Shown one piece after another: positions 10,101-17,502 of a stretch of DNA of 64,000 bases. Made by a program: the position numbers and the translations under genes. This DNA is from Rhodobacteraceae bacterium Araon29. GTDB taxonomy: Bacteria; Pseudomonadota; Alphaproteobacteria; Rhodobacterales; Rhodobacteraceae. The DNA is taken from contig CP046865.1 in NCBI GenBank assembly GCA_039640505.1, positions 1,975,501 to 2,039,500 on the forward strand. The letters are read 5' to 3'. Each line of letters begins with the position of its first letter. The first letter of the stretch is position 1. Below the pieces are notes generated by a model, which did not search any database, was not told where the DNA came from, and saw nothing but the letters and a program-made list of their open reading frames with translations.

Positions 10101-10736
10101 ACAATTGTTCTTTTGGCCGTTGTCCTTTCGACCGTAGGAGTGTTGATCGGAATGTTGGTGATGGACCAAGCCTTTTCCACCATCATGACCGGAACTGGTA
10201 TTGTTGCGTTGGCAGGTATTGTGGTGAACAACAACATTGTTTTAATCGACACCTATCAAGATCTTTCAAAATATATGCCGCGTGTGGAAGCTATTATCCG
10301 AACAGCTGAACAGCGCATCCGGCCCGTACTTTTGACCACGATCACCACCATGGCCGGCCTTGCACCGATGATGTTTGGCCTCAGCCTTGACTTTATAGGT
10401 GGCGGCTATTCGGTTGATAGCCCAACCGCACTGTGGTGGAAACAGCTGGCTACTGCGGTTGTTTTTGGTCTTGGCATCGCAACGGTGCTCACATTGGTGT
10501 TTACCCCGGCGTTGCTGTCCTCTCGTGTTTGGGTGGTGACCTATGCAAAATGGTTTGCAAATGCGCTTCGCGTGCTTGGCGCCAACCGTCAGGCAAATAT
10601 TGCGCAGGATTGGGCTCTGCGACGCAAAGCAAAGCGTATTAAACAACCTGAAATCATCTGGTCTGATTTGGTTGGCAGCGATGGAAAAGAAGCCCCTTTA
10701 GGCATGAGTGCAACCCCTTTAAGAGCTGCTGAATAA
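7149..10736 (+). CDS. RND-family efflux permease, AcrB-like
   Basis: A 1195-residue inner-membrane proton-driven pump subunit. It shows the RND layout: TM1 near 12-30, a large periplasmic loop, TM2-6 about 335-500, a second periplasmic loop, then TM8-12 about 970-1140. It is longer than AcrB (about 1050 residues). Much of the excess is an insertion near residues 500-590 containing two extra hydrophobic stretches. The AcrB relay pair Asp407-Asp408 aligns with Asp402-Gly403 (VDGAIVVVEY), and the TM10 Lys940 position is Asn1027 (VVNNNIVLID). One acidic residue is therefore kept and the Lys is lost. This is a distinct RND subgroup and its substrate cannot be told. It is coupled to the adaptor gene upstream and converges on the ABC exporter gene. 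Confidence 0.9.
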   Translation: MTGLVDWAAERARMIVALIIAALTAGIFAYTGLPKEGEPDIQVPVLFISVPFPGISAADSETLLVKPMETELADLAGLKKITASAAENYAGVALEFEFGWDKAKTLADVRDAMNSVEAKFPEGADKYSINEINFSEFPIIIVNLTGNVPERTMTRVAEDLQDKIEAIDAVLEAAISGNRQEMVEVSIDPLRLESYNVTANELISVVRNNNQLIAAGEVDSAQGTFAVKIPSSFDEPRDIYSLPVKTNGDRVVTLGDLATIKLTFEDRAGTARFNGETTVALQVVKRKGFNLIKTAKQITELVEAEKATWPQDLRAAINVGTSNDQSRVVDSMVSQLEGSVLTAIALVMMVVLSSLGTRAALLVGFAIPTSFLLSFVLMGVMGITISNIVMFGLILAVGMLVDGAIVVVEYADKKIAEGIGPMSAYVEAAKRMFWPVVSSTATTLCAFLPMLFWPGVAGQFMGMLPVTLIFVLSASLIVALVFLPIIGGVSGRLSRMFENGSDVLRSTLPWAVRAALVPVVFYAVFLSAMQVVNPAYLLDLDRETSGIWAIFPGAAMFILSAFAGSTVLGSVKIERPAKRVQVGYRRTPFGYFIKLVAGNPIMPLVTIAGVALFAVSVFTYYGANNKGVEFFVESEPEQAIVYVKARGNLSLDEKDVLLRQAEKIVIDHPGIASVFSFAGAGGLNQNTAGASTPKDTIGRIQLETIPWEDRREQPELDGNIVVDELTTQLKQIPGIQIEVLALGRGPASSKPVHLRLTGDNWDDLLSSTEKMRAVFDGTYGLNLVEDSLPLPGIDWQIDVDVEKAGRYGADVATVGGMVQLVTRGLLLDTMRVDSSDEEVEIRVRLPREDRFLSTLDTLKVRTQDGLVPLSNFITRKPVKKLAEINRINQKRYFDIKAAVLPDLKRTVTDENGESREVMINANERIAYLTEYLEANPMPAGISWEWTGDQQDQAESQAFLSSAFSAALALMFIILLAQFNSFYNATIVLLAVVLSTVGVLIGMLVMDQAFSTIMTGTGIVALAGIVVNNNIVLIDTYQDLSKYMPRVEAIIRTAEQRIRPVLLTTITTMAGLAPMMFGLSLDFIGGGYSVDSPTALWWKQLATAVVFGLGIATVLTLVFTPALLSSRVWVVTYAKWFANALRVLGANRQANIAQDWALRRKAKRIKQPEIIWSDLVGSDGKEAPLGMSATPLRAAE

Positions 10737-10743
10737 CAGGCCA

Positions 10744-12561
10744 CTACGCAGCAGTCTCTTTTTCCGACTGCTGCAATGTCCACAAGTCATGATAACGCCC
10801 TTTGCGTGCCAAAAGTGTTTTGTGATCTCCGCGCTCTACCACCTGTCCATCTTCCAGCACCACAATGCTGTCCGCTTTGGCAACGGTCGATAAGCGATGC
10901 GCAATCATAAGCACCGTGCGGCCACGCCCTGCCCGATCAAGCGCGTCTTGAATTTCATGTTCTGTTTCGCTATCGAGCGCGCTGGTTGCTTCATCAAGCA
11001 ATAAAATTGGTGGGTTTTTCAACAAAGTCCTAGCAATACCAACCCGCTGCTTTTCACCGCCAGATAGTTTGAGCCCTCTTTCACCCACCAATGTGTCATA
11101 GCCTTGTGGCAAAGACTGAATAAAATCATGAATTTGAGCGTCTTTCGCCGCCTGCTCAATCTCGGCAAAACTAGCGCCCTCGCGCCCGTAGGCAATATTA
11201 TAGAGAATTGTATCGTTAAACAGAACCGTATCCTGTGGTACCACGCCAATGGACTGATGCAGGCTAAGTTGGGTAACATCGCGCACGTCTTGACCATCAA
11301 TGCAAAGCGAACCAGCGCTGGCATCATAAAAGCGAAACAGCAACCGGCCGATAGTAGATTTTCCAGAGCCTGACGGTCCAACAATGGCAATGGTTTGTCC
11401 TGCCGGAATATCAATGCTCACGTTCAGTAAAATTTGCCGGTCTGCTTCATAGCCAAAGTGAATTTTATTGAACGTCACATGCCCGCCCGTGACTTTCAAA
11501 ATAGCCGCATCCGGTTTATCCGTAACTTCGGTTGGGTAATTCAGAAGATCAAACATTTCAGACATGTCCACCAGCGCTTGGCGAATTTCCCGATAAACAA
11601 ATCCCAAAAAATTAAGCGGCATTGTGATTTGGATCATATAAGCTGTCACAACAACAAAATCCCCAACACTGAGTGAGCCATTTTGCACACCCACAGCTGC
11701 CATAACCATCATTGTGGTTAAGCCCAGCGTGATCAAAACCACTTGACCAAAGTTCAGCGCAGCCAACGAATAGCTGGTTTTTAGCGCTGCGTCAGCATAG
11801 CCCGCCATCGCGCTGTCATAGCGTTGAGCTTCACGTTCTTCAGCGTTAAAATATTTAACGGTTTCAAAGTTCAGCAGGCTATCAATCGCCTTTTGGTTCG
11901 CTTCTGTATCCTGTTCATTCATCCGCCGGCGTAATTTAACCCGCCATTCAGACACCGTGAATGTAAACCACACATAAAGCCCTATCGTGATAAGAACGAC
12001 CAGAACGTACTTAACATCCAATTTGACAAACAAAACGCTGGAAATCATTACCAATTGCAAAATCAAAGGTCCTATAGAAAAGAGCAAAAATCGCAATAAA
12101 AAGTCGACACCTTTGACACCGCGCTCAACAATTCTGCTGAGGCCTCCGGTTTTTCGCGTAATGTGGTAGCGCATAGATAGGCTATGGATATGGCGAAACG
12201 TTTCCAGCGCCAATAGGCGCAATGCTCTTTGACCAACAGGTGCAAAAACAGCGTCGCGTAATTCCTGAAAACCACTTTCCAGGATGCGGGCGACCCCATA
12301 GGCGAGCGTTATTCCCACAGCTCCCAGAATAAAATCTGTAGTTATTCCGCTTAGGCTATCAACCGCAGCACCTTGTAAAAGCGGCAGGACAGTGGCGACA
12401 ATCTTGGCCACTACAAGCAATATTAGAGCCAAAACAACGCGGGCTTTGACAGCTTTTTGACTATCTGGCCAAAGATACGGAATTACATTCTTGATGATTT
12501 TCCACGCGGAGCGTCGCTCTTCTTGGGCTGTAACATCTTTGGAAGTTGTTGTATCCGACAT
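10744..12561 (-). CDS. ATM1-type ABC exporter (fused membrane and ATPase domains)
   Basis: 605-residue half-transporter. A six-helix ABC membrane domain spans about 35-330 and a nucleotide-binding domain about 355-590. The ATPase has Walker A GPSGSGKST (near 395), signature LSGGEKQR (near 498), Walker B ILLLDEATSALD and the H-loop IAHRLST. The N-terminal PYLWP and the membrane-domain sequence resemble mitochondrial ATM1/bacterial NaAtm1 exporters, which transport glutathione-linked compounds and help metal and Fe-S homeostasis. Homodimerisation is expected. Upstream on the same strand, 100 bp away, is the LysM gene; the RND operon converges from the other side with only 7 bp between stops. 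Confidence 0.9.
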   Translation of the reverse strand: MSDTTTSKDVTAQEERRSAWKIIKNVIPYLWPDSQKAVKARVVLALILLVVAKIVATVLPLLQGAAVDSLSGITTDFILGAVGITLAYGVARILESGFQELRDAVFAPVGQRALRLLALETFRHIHSLSMRYHITRKTGGLSRIVERGVKGVDFLLRFLLFSIGPLILQLVMISSVLFVKLDVKYVLVVLITIGLYVWFTFTVSEWRVKLRRRMNEQDTEANQKAIDSLLNFETVKYFNAEEREAQRYDSAMAGYADAALKTSYSLAALNFGQVVLITLGLTTMMVMAAVGVQNGSLSVGDFVVVTAYMIQITMPLNFLGFVYREIRQALVDMSEMFDLLNYPTEVTDKPDAAILKVTGGHVTFNKIHFGYEADRQILLNVSIDIPAGQTIAIVGPSGSGKSTIGRLLFRFYDASAGSLCIDGQDVRDVTQLSLHQSIGVVPQDTVLFNDTILYNIAYGREGASFAEIEQAAKDAQIHDFIQSLPQGYDTLVGERGLKLSGGEKQRVGIARTLLKNPPILLLDEATSALDSETEHEIQDALDRAGRGRTVLMIAHRLSTVAKADSIVVLEDGQVVERGDHKTLLARKGRYHDLWTLQQSEKETAA

Positions 12562-12661
12562 AAACCTTGGCCAATTAAAGAAACATTATAGTTTTCAGAT
12601 AGGTTAAACATACCCTGAACACCAGAGCAGGCTGGACAAAATTAGACCGTAAGGAAGCTAT

Positions 12662-14539
12662 TTAATCCGGCAATTGGAAAACCTGACCAGGATAGATAAG
12701 ATCCGGATCACGGATTTTATCCCGATTGGCCTCGAAAACCTGTACATAGAGTACTCCTTGGCCATAACGGCTGCGTGCTATTGCCCACAGCGTGAAGCCA
12801 GGCTGTACGGTAATTACATTAACCCGCGCTGGCTCTGCCGAGGCGGCAACCTGTTCTGTTAGACGCTCACGGTTTTCACGCTGAAATGGCGTTTCCAACC
12901 GAGACACGACTTTTCCCCCAGTATCCAATTGATCAATGCGCAGCGTGTAGACCCCTGGATCGACATTCGTCAGATCGGTTTTCCATTGCCCCGCGCTGTC
13001 CAGCACCGTTGATGAAATGGGTGCATTATCCAGATAAACCATAACTTGCGCCGACGGCGAACCGCGGCCAGACAAAGCCACTTCACCCTCTTCATCATAA
13101 CTAATCGCATCCAATGCCACATCTGAGGAAGATTGAGCCTCGCCACCTTGAACCACACGCACACCGTCTTGATCAGCGATCATCACAGTCGGGGTTTGGT
13201 CAGATTCCACTTCTGATACGGAATCTGCACCATCGGCGGTGTCTTCGACTAACTCATCCGTCGCTACTTGGGTGGTTTCTGCTTCAACAGTTGCCATTTC
13301 TTCTGTTGTATCTTCATTGGTGGCAGCAGCCACGCCCTCGTCGCTCTCTGCGGGTTGCGCTTTATCTGGGCTGCTTTCCGTTATCGCTGTCAGGTCGCCA
13401 ACTTTGCTGTCATCTCCTTCAACCGCGACAGAACTGTCTGTTTGGGGTGCTTGCACCGCTGGCGCTTGGGTGCTGTCTTTGGTTGAAACGGTTGCAAGTT
13501 CTGCGCTTGACGTATCACTTTCAGAAGCATCCGCTTGCTCAGTTTGACCCTGTGTAGCAGGTTCGCTTGTCTGCTCCTCGGTGACGCTGACAACGATGCT
13601 TTCATCTGTGCCCGATGCGGTGGTATTTGGCTCATCGGCAGCCGATACAACAGATGCGTCTTCGGCAACCTGTTCTGTTTCGGCTGCTGCAACGGTCGAA
13701 CCCGTATTTGTCGGCTCTGCGCTGTCTGCGGCCGGTTCTGCAACGCTTTGCGCAGCCGTAGAGGCTTCTTCCGTTTCGATCTCAGCTGCTTGTATATCCG
13801 ATTCTGGCTGCTCAGCGACCGAACTCTCGGCAGTGTTACTTTCGCTTTGTTGCGATTCTGTTTCGGATGCGACATCAGCCTGCGCAACTTCGGTCTCTGC
13901 CACATCAGGTTTTGGTGTAACGTCCGGCTCTGTTGTGGCTTGGCTGGGCGCAGCAGCAGCAATTTGAGCCGGTGCAATAATGGCATCTTGGTCGGACACG
14001 AGTTCTTGGCCATCCACGATGCTACGCAGAGACAATACTCTGACGGCATCACTATAAGGCAAATCAAACAGGCTTACAAAATTGCCCTGACCATCAGCAA
14101 TCGCAGTCTCAAACAATTCACCATTGACCAGAATTTCCACCAATTGACCGGGCACACCTGTACCCGCAATCACAACAGCACCATCGCTGTCCACTCTAAC
14201 TGTTTGTAAAATAATAGAAGTCACTGAGCTGGTTTCAGTTTCAGGCGAATCTGAGGATGTAGTACTGGCGTCTTGCTCGTCAGTTTCCTCTGCCGAGGCG
14301 GCCGGTTTAGTCATAGGCTCGGACGGTTCTTGTGCGTCACTTTGTGACATATTTCCATCAGATGCGGGTGCTGCTTGTGGCGTAGGCTCTGCAGTTTGGT
14401 CTGCATCAGCAGAAACCTCAGGAGCAGTTGCCGTGCTTTTAAATACCGAGCGATAAATCATATCTCCGGCCACAGCGGCAACCAGAAGCGCGGCCACGAT
14501 ACCAATCAACAGCGAAGACTGCGACGATTTGTTATCCAT
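12662..14539 (-). CDS. Membrane-anchored LysM protein with long acidic low-complexity linker
   Basis: 625-residue protein. A TM anchor (about 10-30, LLIGIVAALLVAAVAG) is followed by a very acidic Ala/Glu/Thr/Ser-rich tract. A beta-rich segment of Ig-like type follows (VRVDSDGAVVIAGTGVPGQ, near 114-190). Then come more than 200 residues of low-complexity Glu/Ala/Thr/Ser, a second similar domain (YDEEGEVALSGRGSPSAQV, near 474) and a C-terminal LysM domain (VITVQPGFTLWAIARSRYG to the end). LysM binds peptidoglycan glycan chains. The layout suggests a periplasmic protein reaching from the inner membrane to the cell wall. The two Ig-like modules resemble each other. Such proteins occur in many Rhodobacteraceae without an assigned role. 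Confidence 0.85.
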   Translation of the reverse strand: MDNKSSQSSLLIGIVAALLVAAVAGDMIYRSVFKSTATAPEVSADADQTAEPTPQAAPASDGNMSQSDAQEPSEPMTKPAASAEETDEQDASTTSSDSPETETSSVTSIILQTVRVDSDGAVVIAGTGVPGQLVEILVNGELFETAIADGQGNFVSLFDLPYSDAVRVLSLRSIVDGQELVSDQDAIIAPAQIAAAAPSQATTEPDVTPKPDVAETEVAQADVASETESQQSESNTAESSVAEQPESDIQAAEIETEEASTAAQSVAEPAADSAEPTNTGSTVAAAETEQVAEDASVVSAADEPNTTASGTDESIVVSVTEEQTSEPATQGQTEQADASESDTSSAELATVSTKDSTQAPAVQAPQTDSSVAVEGDDSKVGDLTAITESSPDKAQPAESDEGVAAATNEDTTEEMATVEAETTQVATDELVEDTADGADSVSEVESDQTPTVMIADQDGVRVVQGGEAQSSSDVALDAISYDEEGEVALSGRGSPSAQVMVYLDNAPISSTVLDSAGQWKTDLTNVDPGVYTLRIDQLDTGGKVVSRLETPFQRENRERLTEQVAASAEPARVNVITVQPGFTLWAIARSRYGQGVLYVQVFEANRDKIRDPDLIYPGQVFQLPD

Positions 14540-14642
14540 TTTTATCCCTTGAAGGCAGCTTGAACCCCAATAAAGCGTTGAGCGACCATAGCGACACAGG
14601 CTAGCATCGTCAAAAGGTGATATGCCGCATAAGGACTTAAAA

Positions 14643-15194
14643 ATGAAAAAACTATCGGTGTGTGTCTATTGTGGCTCGCGGACGGGCAACTTGCCAGCTT
14701 ATGTCGATCAAGCCGAGGCATTGGGTCTGGCAATTGCTAGAGCAGGATGGCGGCTTGTCTACGGCGCAGGTGATATTGGCTTGATGGGCACGGTTGCAAG
14801 CGCCACACAGAACGCTGGTGGAGAAACTTTTGGTGTGATTCCAACACATTTGCTTAAAGCCGAGGTCGGCAAAACCGACTTAACCCGATTTATTGTGACT
14901 GAAAACATGCATGAGCGGAAAAAAGTGATGTTCATGAACAGCGATGCGTTGGTGGTCATGCCAGGCGGTGCCGGCTCGCTTGACGAATTTTTTGAAGTGC
15001 TCACATGGGCTCAGCTTAAATTGCATAAAAAACCCATCATCATCCTTAACGTAGCCCATTACTGGGATCCGTTGATCGCCCTCATTGACCACATGATTGA
15101 AAACGGCTTTGCCGACAGCTCACTGCGCGGCCTCTTCACCGTTACAAGCACCGCCGAGGAAACGATGGATTATATTGAACGTTTTGCGGTTTGA
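14643..15194 (+). CDS. LOG-family protein (TIGR00730, cytokinin riboside 5'-monophosphate phosphoribohydrolase type)
   Basis: 183-residue Rossmann-like protein of the LOG (Lonely Guy) family. Members cleave nucleoside 5'-monophosphates such as cytokinin ribotides; the bacterial physiological substrate is often unclear. The family motif appears as MPGGAGSLDEFFE near residue 100 (usually PGGxGTxxE, here Ser for Thr). A glycine loop GAGDIGLMG lies near 43. An ATG at 14622 is in frame, but the ATG at 14643 follows AAGGA at 14631-14635 and gives the standard start MKKLSVCVYCGSR, so 14643 is preferred. Its 3' end overlaps the convergent RarD-like gene by 25 bp. Confidence 0.9.
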   Translation: MKKLSVCVYCGSRTGNLPAYVDQAEALGLAIARAGWRLVYGAGDIGLMGTVASATQNAGGETFGVIPTHLLKAEVGKTDLTRFIVTENMHERKKVMFMNSDALVVMPGGAGSLDEFFEVLTWAQLKLHKKPIIILNVAHYWDPLIALIDHMIENGFADSSLRGLFTVTSTAEETMDYIERFAV

Positions 15195-16051
15195 AAGCTG
15201 GCCCAACTATAAAGCGCCAATGCAATCCAAATAAGTGGAAACGCAAAGGCATGCCAGATGGATAAAGGCTCTAGGAATAAAACGGTTGCACATAGGAACT
15301 GCAAACTGGGATTAATATATTGCAATATTCCTACTGTCGCCAGTTCGACGCGCCGTGTGGCATAGGAAAAAAGGATCAATGGCGTTGCAGTCATCAGCCC
15401 AGATAAGATCAACAAAAGGCTTACGGAAAGAGACTGGCCAAATTGACCGCCGCTGTCCGAGGCATGATGAATATATAAAATCATCAGTGCAATTGGTGAC
15501 AACAATAATACTTCCAACGTAACCGTTACGATGGCCGGTATGCTAAGGGATTTCTTAATGACGCCGTAAATGCCAAAACTGACCGATACTGAAAGCGCAA
15601 TCCAAGGAACCTGCCCAAGACCGAAAGTTAATATAATAACAGCAGCGGCAGCCAACATCACCGCGCTGATTTGGGTAGGGCTAAGGTTTTCTCGAAACAA
15701 CACAACACCGAAAACAACCGATACCAGGGGGAAAATAAAATAACCCAAGCTGGATTCTGTGGCGCGGTTGACTTGAATGGAATAAATGAAAACGAACCAG
15801 TTAAATGCAATCATTAAAGCTGCAATTAATAATATCGCAGCAATTTTTTTATCCTGCAAAACTTTAAAACTACCCTGTAAACGCCCTTGCATGAGCAAAA
15901 TCAACGAAAACAACACCATTGACCAAATCGTACGATGGGACAAAAGCTCGATCGGCGGCACACTGACCAGCAACTTATAATAAAGTGGTGAAAGCCCCCA
16001 TATAAGGCAGGCAACAACCATGGCAAGCACACCTTTTTGAACCTCGGTCAT
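15170..16051 (-). CDS. rarD: RarD-like EamA-family transporter
   Basis: 293-residue polytopic protein with about ten hydrophobic segments in two homologous halves, as in the drug/metabolite transporter superfamily. The N-terminal sequence (GVLAMVVACLIWGLSPLYYK, then ELLSHRTIWS) matches the RarD subgroup, linked to chloramphenicol resistance in name only; substrates are mostly unknown. Start ATG at 16051. The last 25 bp overlap the convergent LOG-family gene, so antisense interference at the 3' ends is possible. An isolated gene, with the sodB terminator just upstream. Confidence 0.85.
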   Translation of the reverse strand: MTEVQKGVLAMVVACLIWGLSPLYYKLLVSVPPIELLSHRTIWSMVLFSLILLMQGRLQGSFKVLQDKKIAAILLIAALMIAFNWFVFIYSIQVNRATESSLGYFIFPLVSVVFGVVLFRENLSPTQISAVMLAAAAVIILTFGLGQVPWIALSVSVSFGIYGVIKKSLSIPAIVTVTLEVLLLSPIALMILYIHHASDSGGQFGQSLSVSLLLILSGLMTATPLILFSYATRRVELATVGILQYINPSLQFLCATVLFLEPLSIWHAFAFPLIWIALALYSWASFQTAKRSI

Positions 16052-16102
16052 AAAAGCATATCCCTGCGGCTCTGGGTGTAGATCAAGCCAAAATTACTTC
16101 GG

Positions 16103-16147
16103 TCATAAAAAAATAAATGGCCTGCCAAGATAGTTCTTGGCAGGCCA
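16103..16147 (-). terminator. Rho-independent terminator of sodB
   Basis: Perfect 13-bp inverted repeat: bases 16118-16130 pair with 16135-16147 around a 4-base loop. On the minus strand it is followed by an ATTTATTTTTTTA tract. It begins 28 bp past the sodB stop and stands between sodB and the rarD-like gene. This is one of the clearest terminators in the window. Confidence 0.9.
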
Positions 16148-16174
16148 CGCATCAACATGCGCTGGACTGTTGAA

Positions 16175-16774
16175 TTACATCCGGCTGGCAACGTTTTCCC
16201 AGTTCACAAGATTATCTAGGAAATTGCTCAAATATACCGGCCGCTTGTTGCGAAAATCGATGTAATAAGAATGCTCCCAGACATCGCAGCCAAGCAATGC
16301 GGTTTGCCCGTAACACAGCGGGTTAACACCATTTTCGGTTTTGGTCACTTTCAAGCTGCCATCGCTGTCTTTTACAAGCCAGCACCAGCCAGAACCGAAT
16401 TGACCGGCCCCTGCGGCGGCAAATTGTGCCTTGAATTCATCAGCGCTGCCAAAGCTGTCATTGATCGCTGATGTCAGCTCAGAAGGCATCGCCGTACCGC
16501 CCGGCCCCATCATTTCCCAAAACTGCATATGGTTCCAATGCTGGCTCGCATTGTTGAATATTCCATTTTGGGCCACTGCGCCGGCGTCGTATGTCCCGGT
16601 GATGATGTCTTCTAAAGACTTGCTTTCCCATTCGGTACCCGCAATCAGCTTATTGCCATTATCGACATAGGCTTTGTGATGCAGGTCATGGTGATACTCA
16701 AGCGTTTCGGCAGACATACCGAGACCGGCGAGCGCATCATGGGCATAAGGAAGATCAGGAAGTTCAAAAGCCAT
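16175..16774 (-). CDS. sodB: Superoxide dismutase, iron type
   Basis: 199-residue cytoplasmic enzyme that dismutates superoxide to oxygen and hydrogen peroxide. Metal ligands are visible: His28 (LEYHHD), His82 (WNHMQFW), Asp164 and His168 (DVWEH). The active-site glutamine sits at Gln78 in NNASQHWNH, the position used by Fe-SOD, whereas Mn-SOD has glycine there. This supports iron over manganese, though cambialistic use cannot be excluded. A strong GGAGG ribosome-binding site precedes the ATG. A minus-strand TTGACG at 16835-16840 is a possible -35 element, but the matching -10 is weak. A perfect-stem terminator follows the gene. Confidence 0.95.
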   Translation of the reverse strand: MAFELPDLPYAHDALAGLGMSAETLEYHHDLHHKAYVDNGNKLIAGTEWESKSLEDIITGTYDAGAVAQNGIFNNASQHWNHMQFWEMMGPGGTAMPSELTSAINDSFGSADEFKAQFAAAGAGQFGSGWCWLVKDSDGSLKVTKTENGVNPLCYGQTALLGCDVWEHSYYIDFRNKRPVYLSNFLDNLVNWENVASRM

Positions 16775-16935
16775 ATCAGGCCTCCTTCTTATGTTAAAAT
16801 CTTGATGCCCTAAATGGTAGTCTTAGATACCGCGCGTCAAGAGGCAATACGCGTTTCAGATGAATTTTACAGAAATCTGACTGTCCCAAATCGCATTGGG
16901 TTTGGTAAATTTTAGCTTAATCGGTTCAAGCGGCT

Positions 16936-17502
16936 TTAGTTCCAAAGATCAACTTCACTGCCCGGGCGCGCCGCAGCGCTCAATTGATTAAACATAAACT
17001 CAGCCACCGAGCGGAAACAGATCACCCGCGCTTCGGTTTCTGACTGCAGCCAAAACGCTGCGGAAATTTGACCAAACCGTGTCCGGCGAAACATCCCGGG
17101 TACAAAATGGTCAGGAGCAAGATCAACCGGAGCCAATTTGGCAATCACTTCTCTAACCTTATCACCCGATACAGTGAAACTCACCCGCGCATCGGACACA
17201 TCAGCGAGTAAAAAATGTTTCTTGCCTAGCGCCTTTTGAAGCCCGGCTTGCAACACGGCAACCTGATCATAGGGTGTAAGGATCAAAAGCTCATCCGGTG
17301 ACATCCAGCCGACACTCATTTGCTCATCATGCGTGATCTGACAGGCAGAGGGCAAATCTGTTGACACCGATTTTTTCAAAACCGTGATAAAAGGCTTTGA
17401 GCTTAAATCCCCGCGCAGCGTCAACATCCCCATGGGCGCGTCTGCTGACACTGTGACATAGCCTTCAAACGGCGCGTTGGCTTGAGAAATCGAATTAGAC
17501 AT
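16936..17502 (-). CDS. soxG: Sarcosine oxidase gamma subunit
   Basis: 188-residue small subunit of heterotetrameric sarcosine oxidase, a GcvT-like domain that helps form the interface for methylene transfer to tetrahydrofolate. Features include GWMSPDELLIL near 100, LADVSDARVSFTVSG and the C-terminal FRRTRFGQISAAFW. The longest frame starts at 17544, but the ATG at 17500-17502 follows GGGAGAAG and overlaps the end of soxA by 8 bp, the expected translational coupling. It is the last gene of soxB-soxD-soxA-soxG. I see no convincing terminator after it; weak dyads lie in 16850-16910. Confidence 0.92.
   Translation of the reverse strand: MSNSISQANAPFEGYVTVSADAPMGMLTLRGDLSSKPFITVLKKSVSTDLPSACQITHDEQMSVGWMSPDELLILTPYDQVAVLQAGLQKALGKKHFLLADVSDARVSFTVSGDKVREVIAKLAPVDLAPDHFVPGMFRRTRFGQISAAFWLQSETEARVICFRSVAEFMFNQLSAAARPGSEVDLWN

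Noticed and set aside
13114-14209. Long open frames on the plus strand opposite the LysM gene
   Set aside because: They mirror the low-complexity acidic linker read on the other strand and have no start signals or protein-like composition.
15170-15194. 25-bp convergent overlap of the LOG-family gene and rarD-like gene
   Set aside because: Overlapping 3' ends are common in compact genomes; both proteins look full length, so no frameshift or special function is needed.
16812-16840. Full sodB promoter with TTGACG -35
   Set aside because: The -35 is good but no -10 of adequate match lies at proper spacing, so it is only mentioned within the sodB entry.
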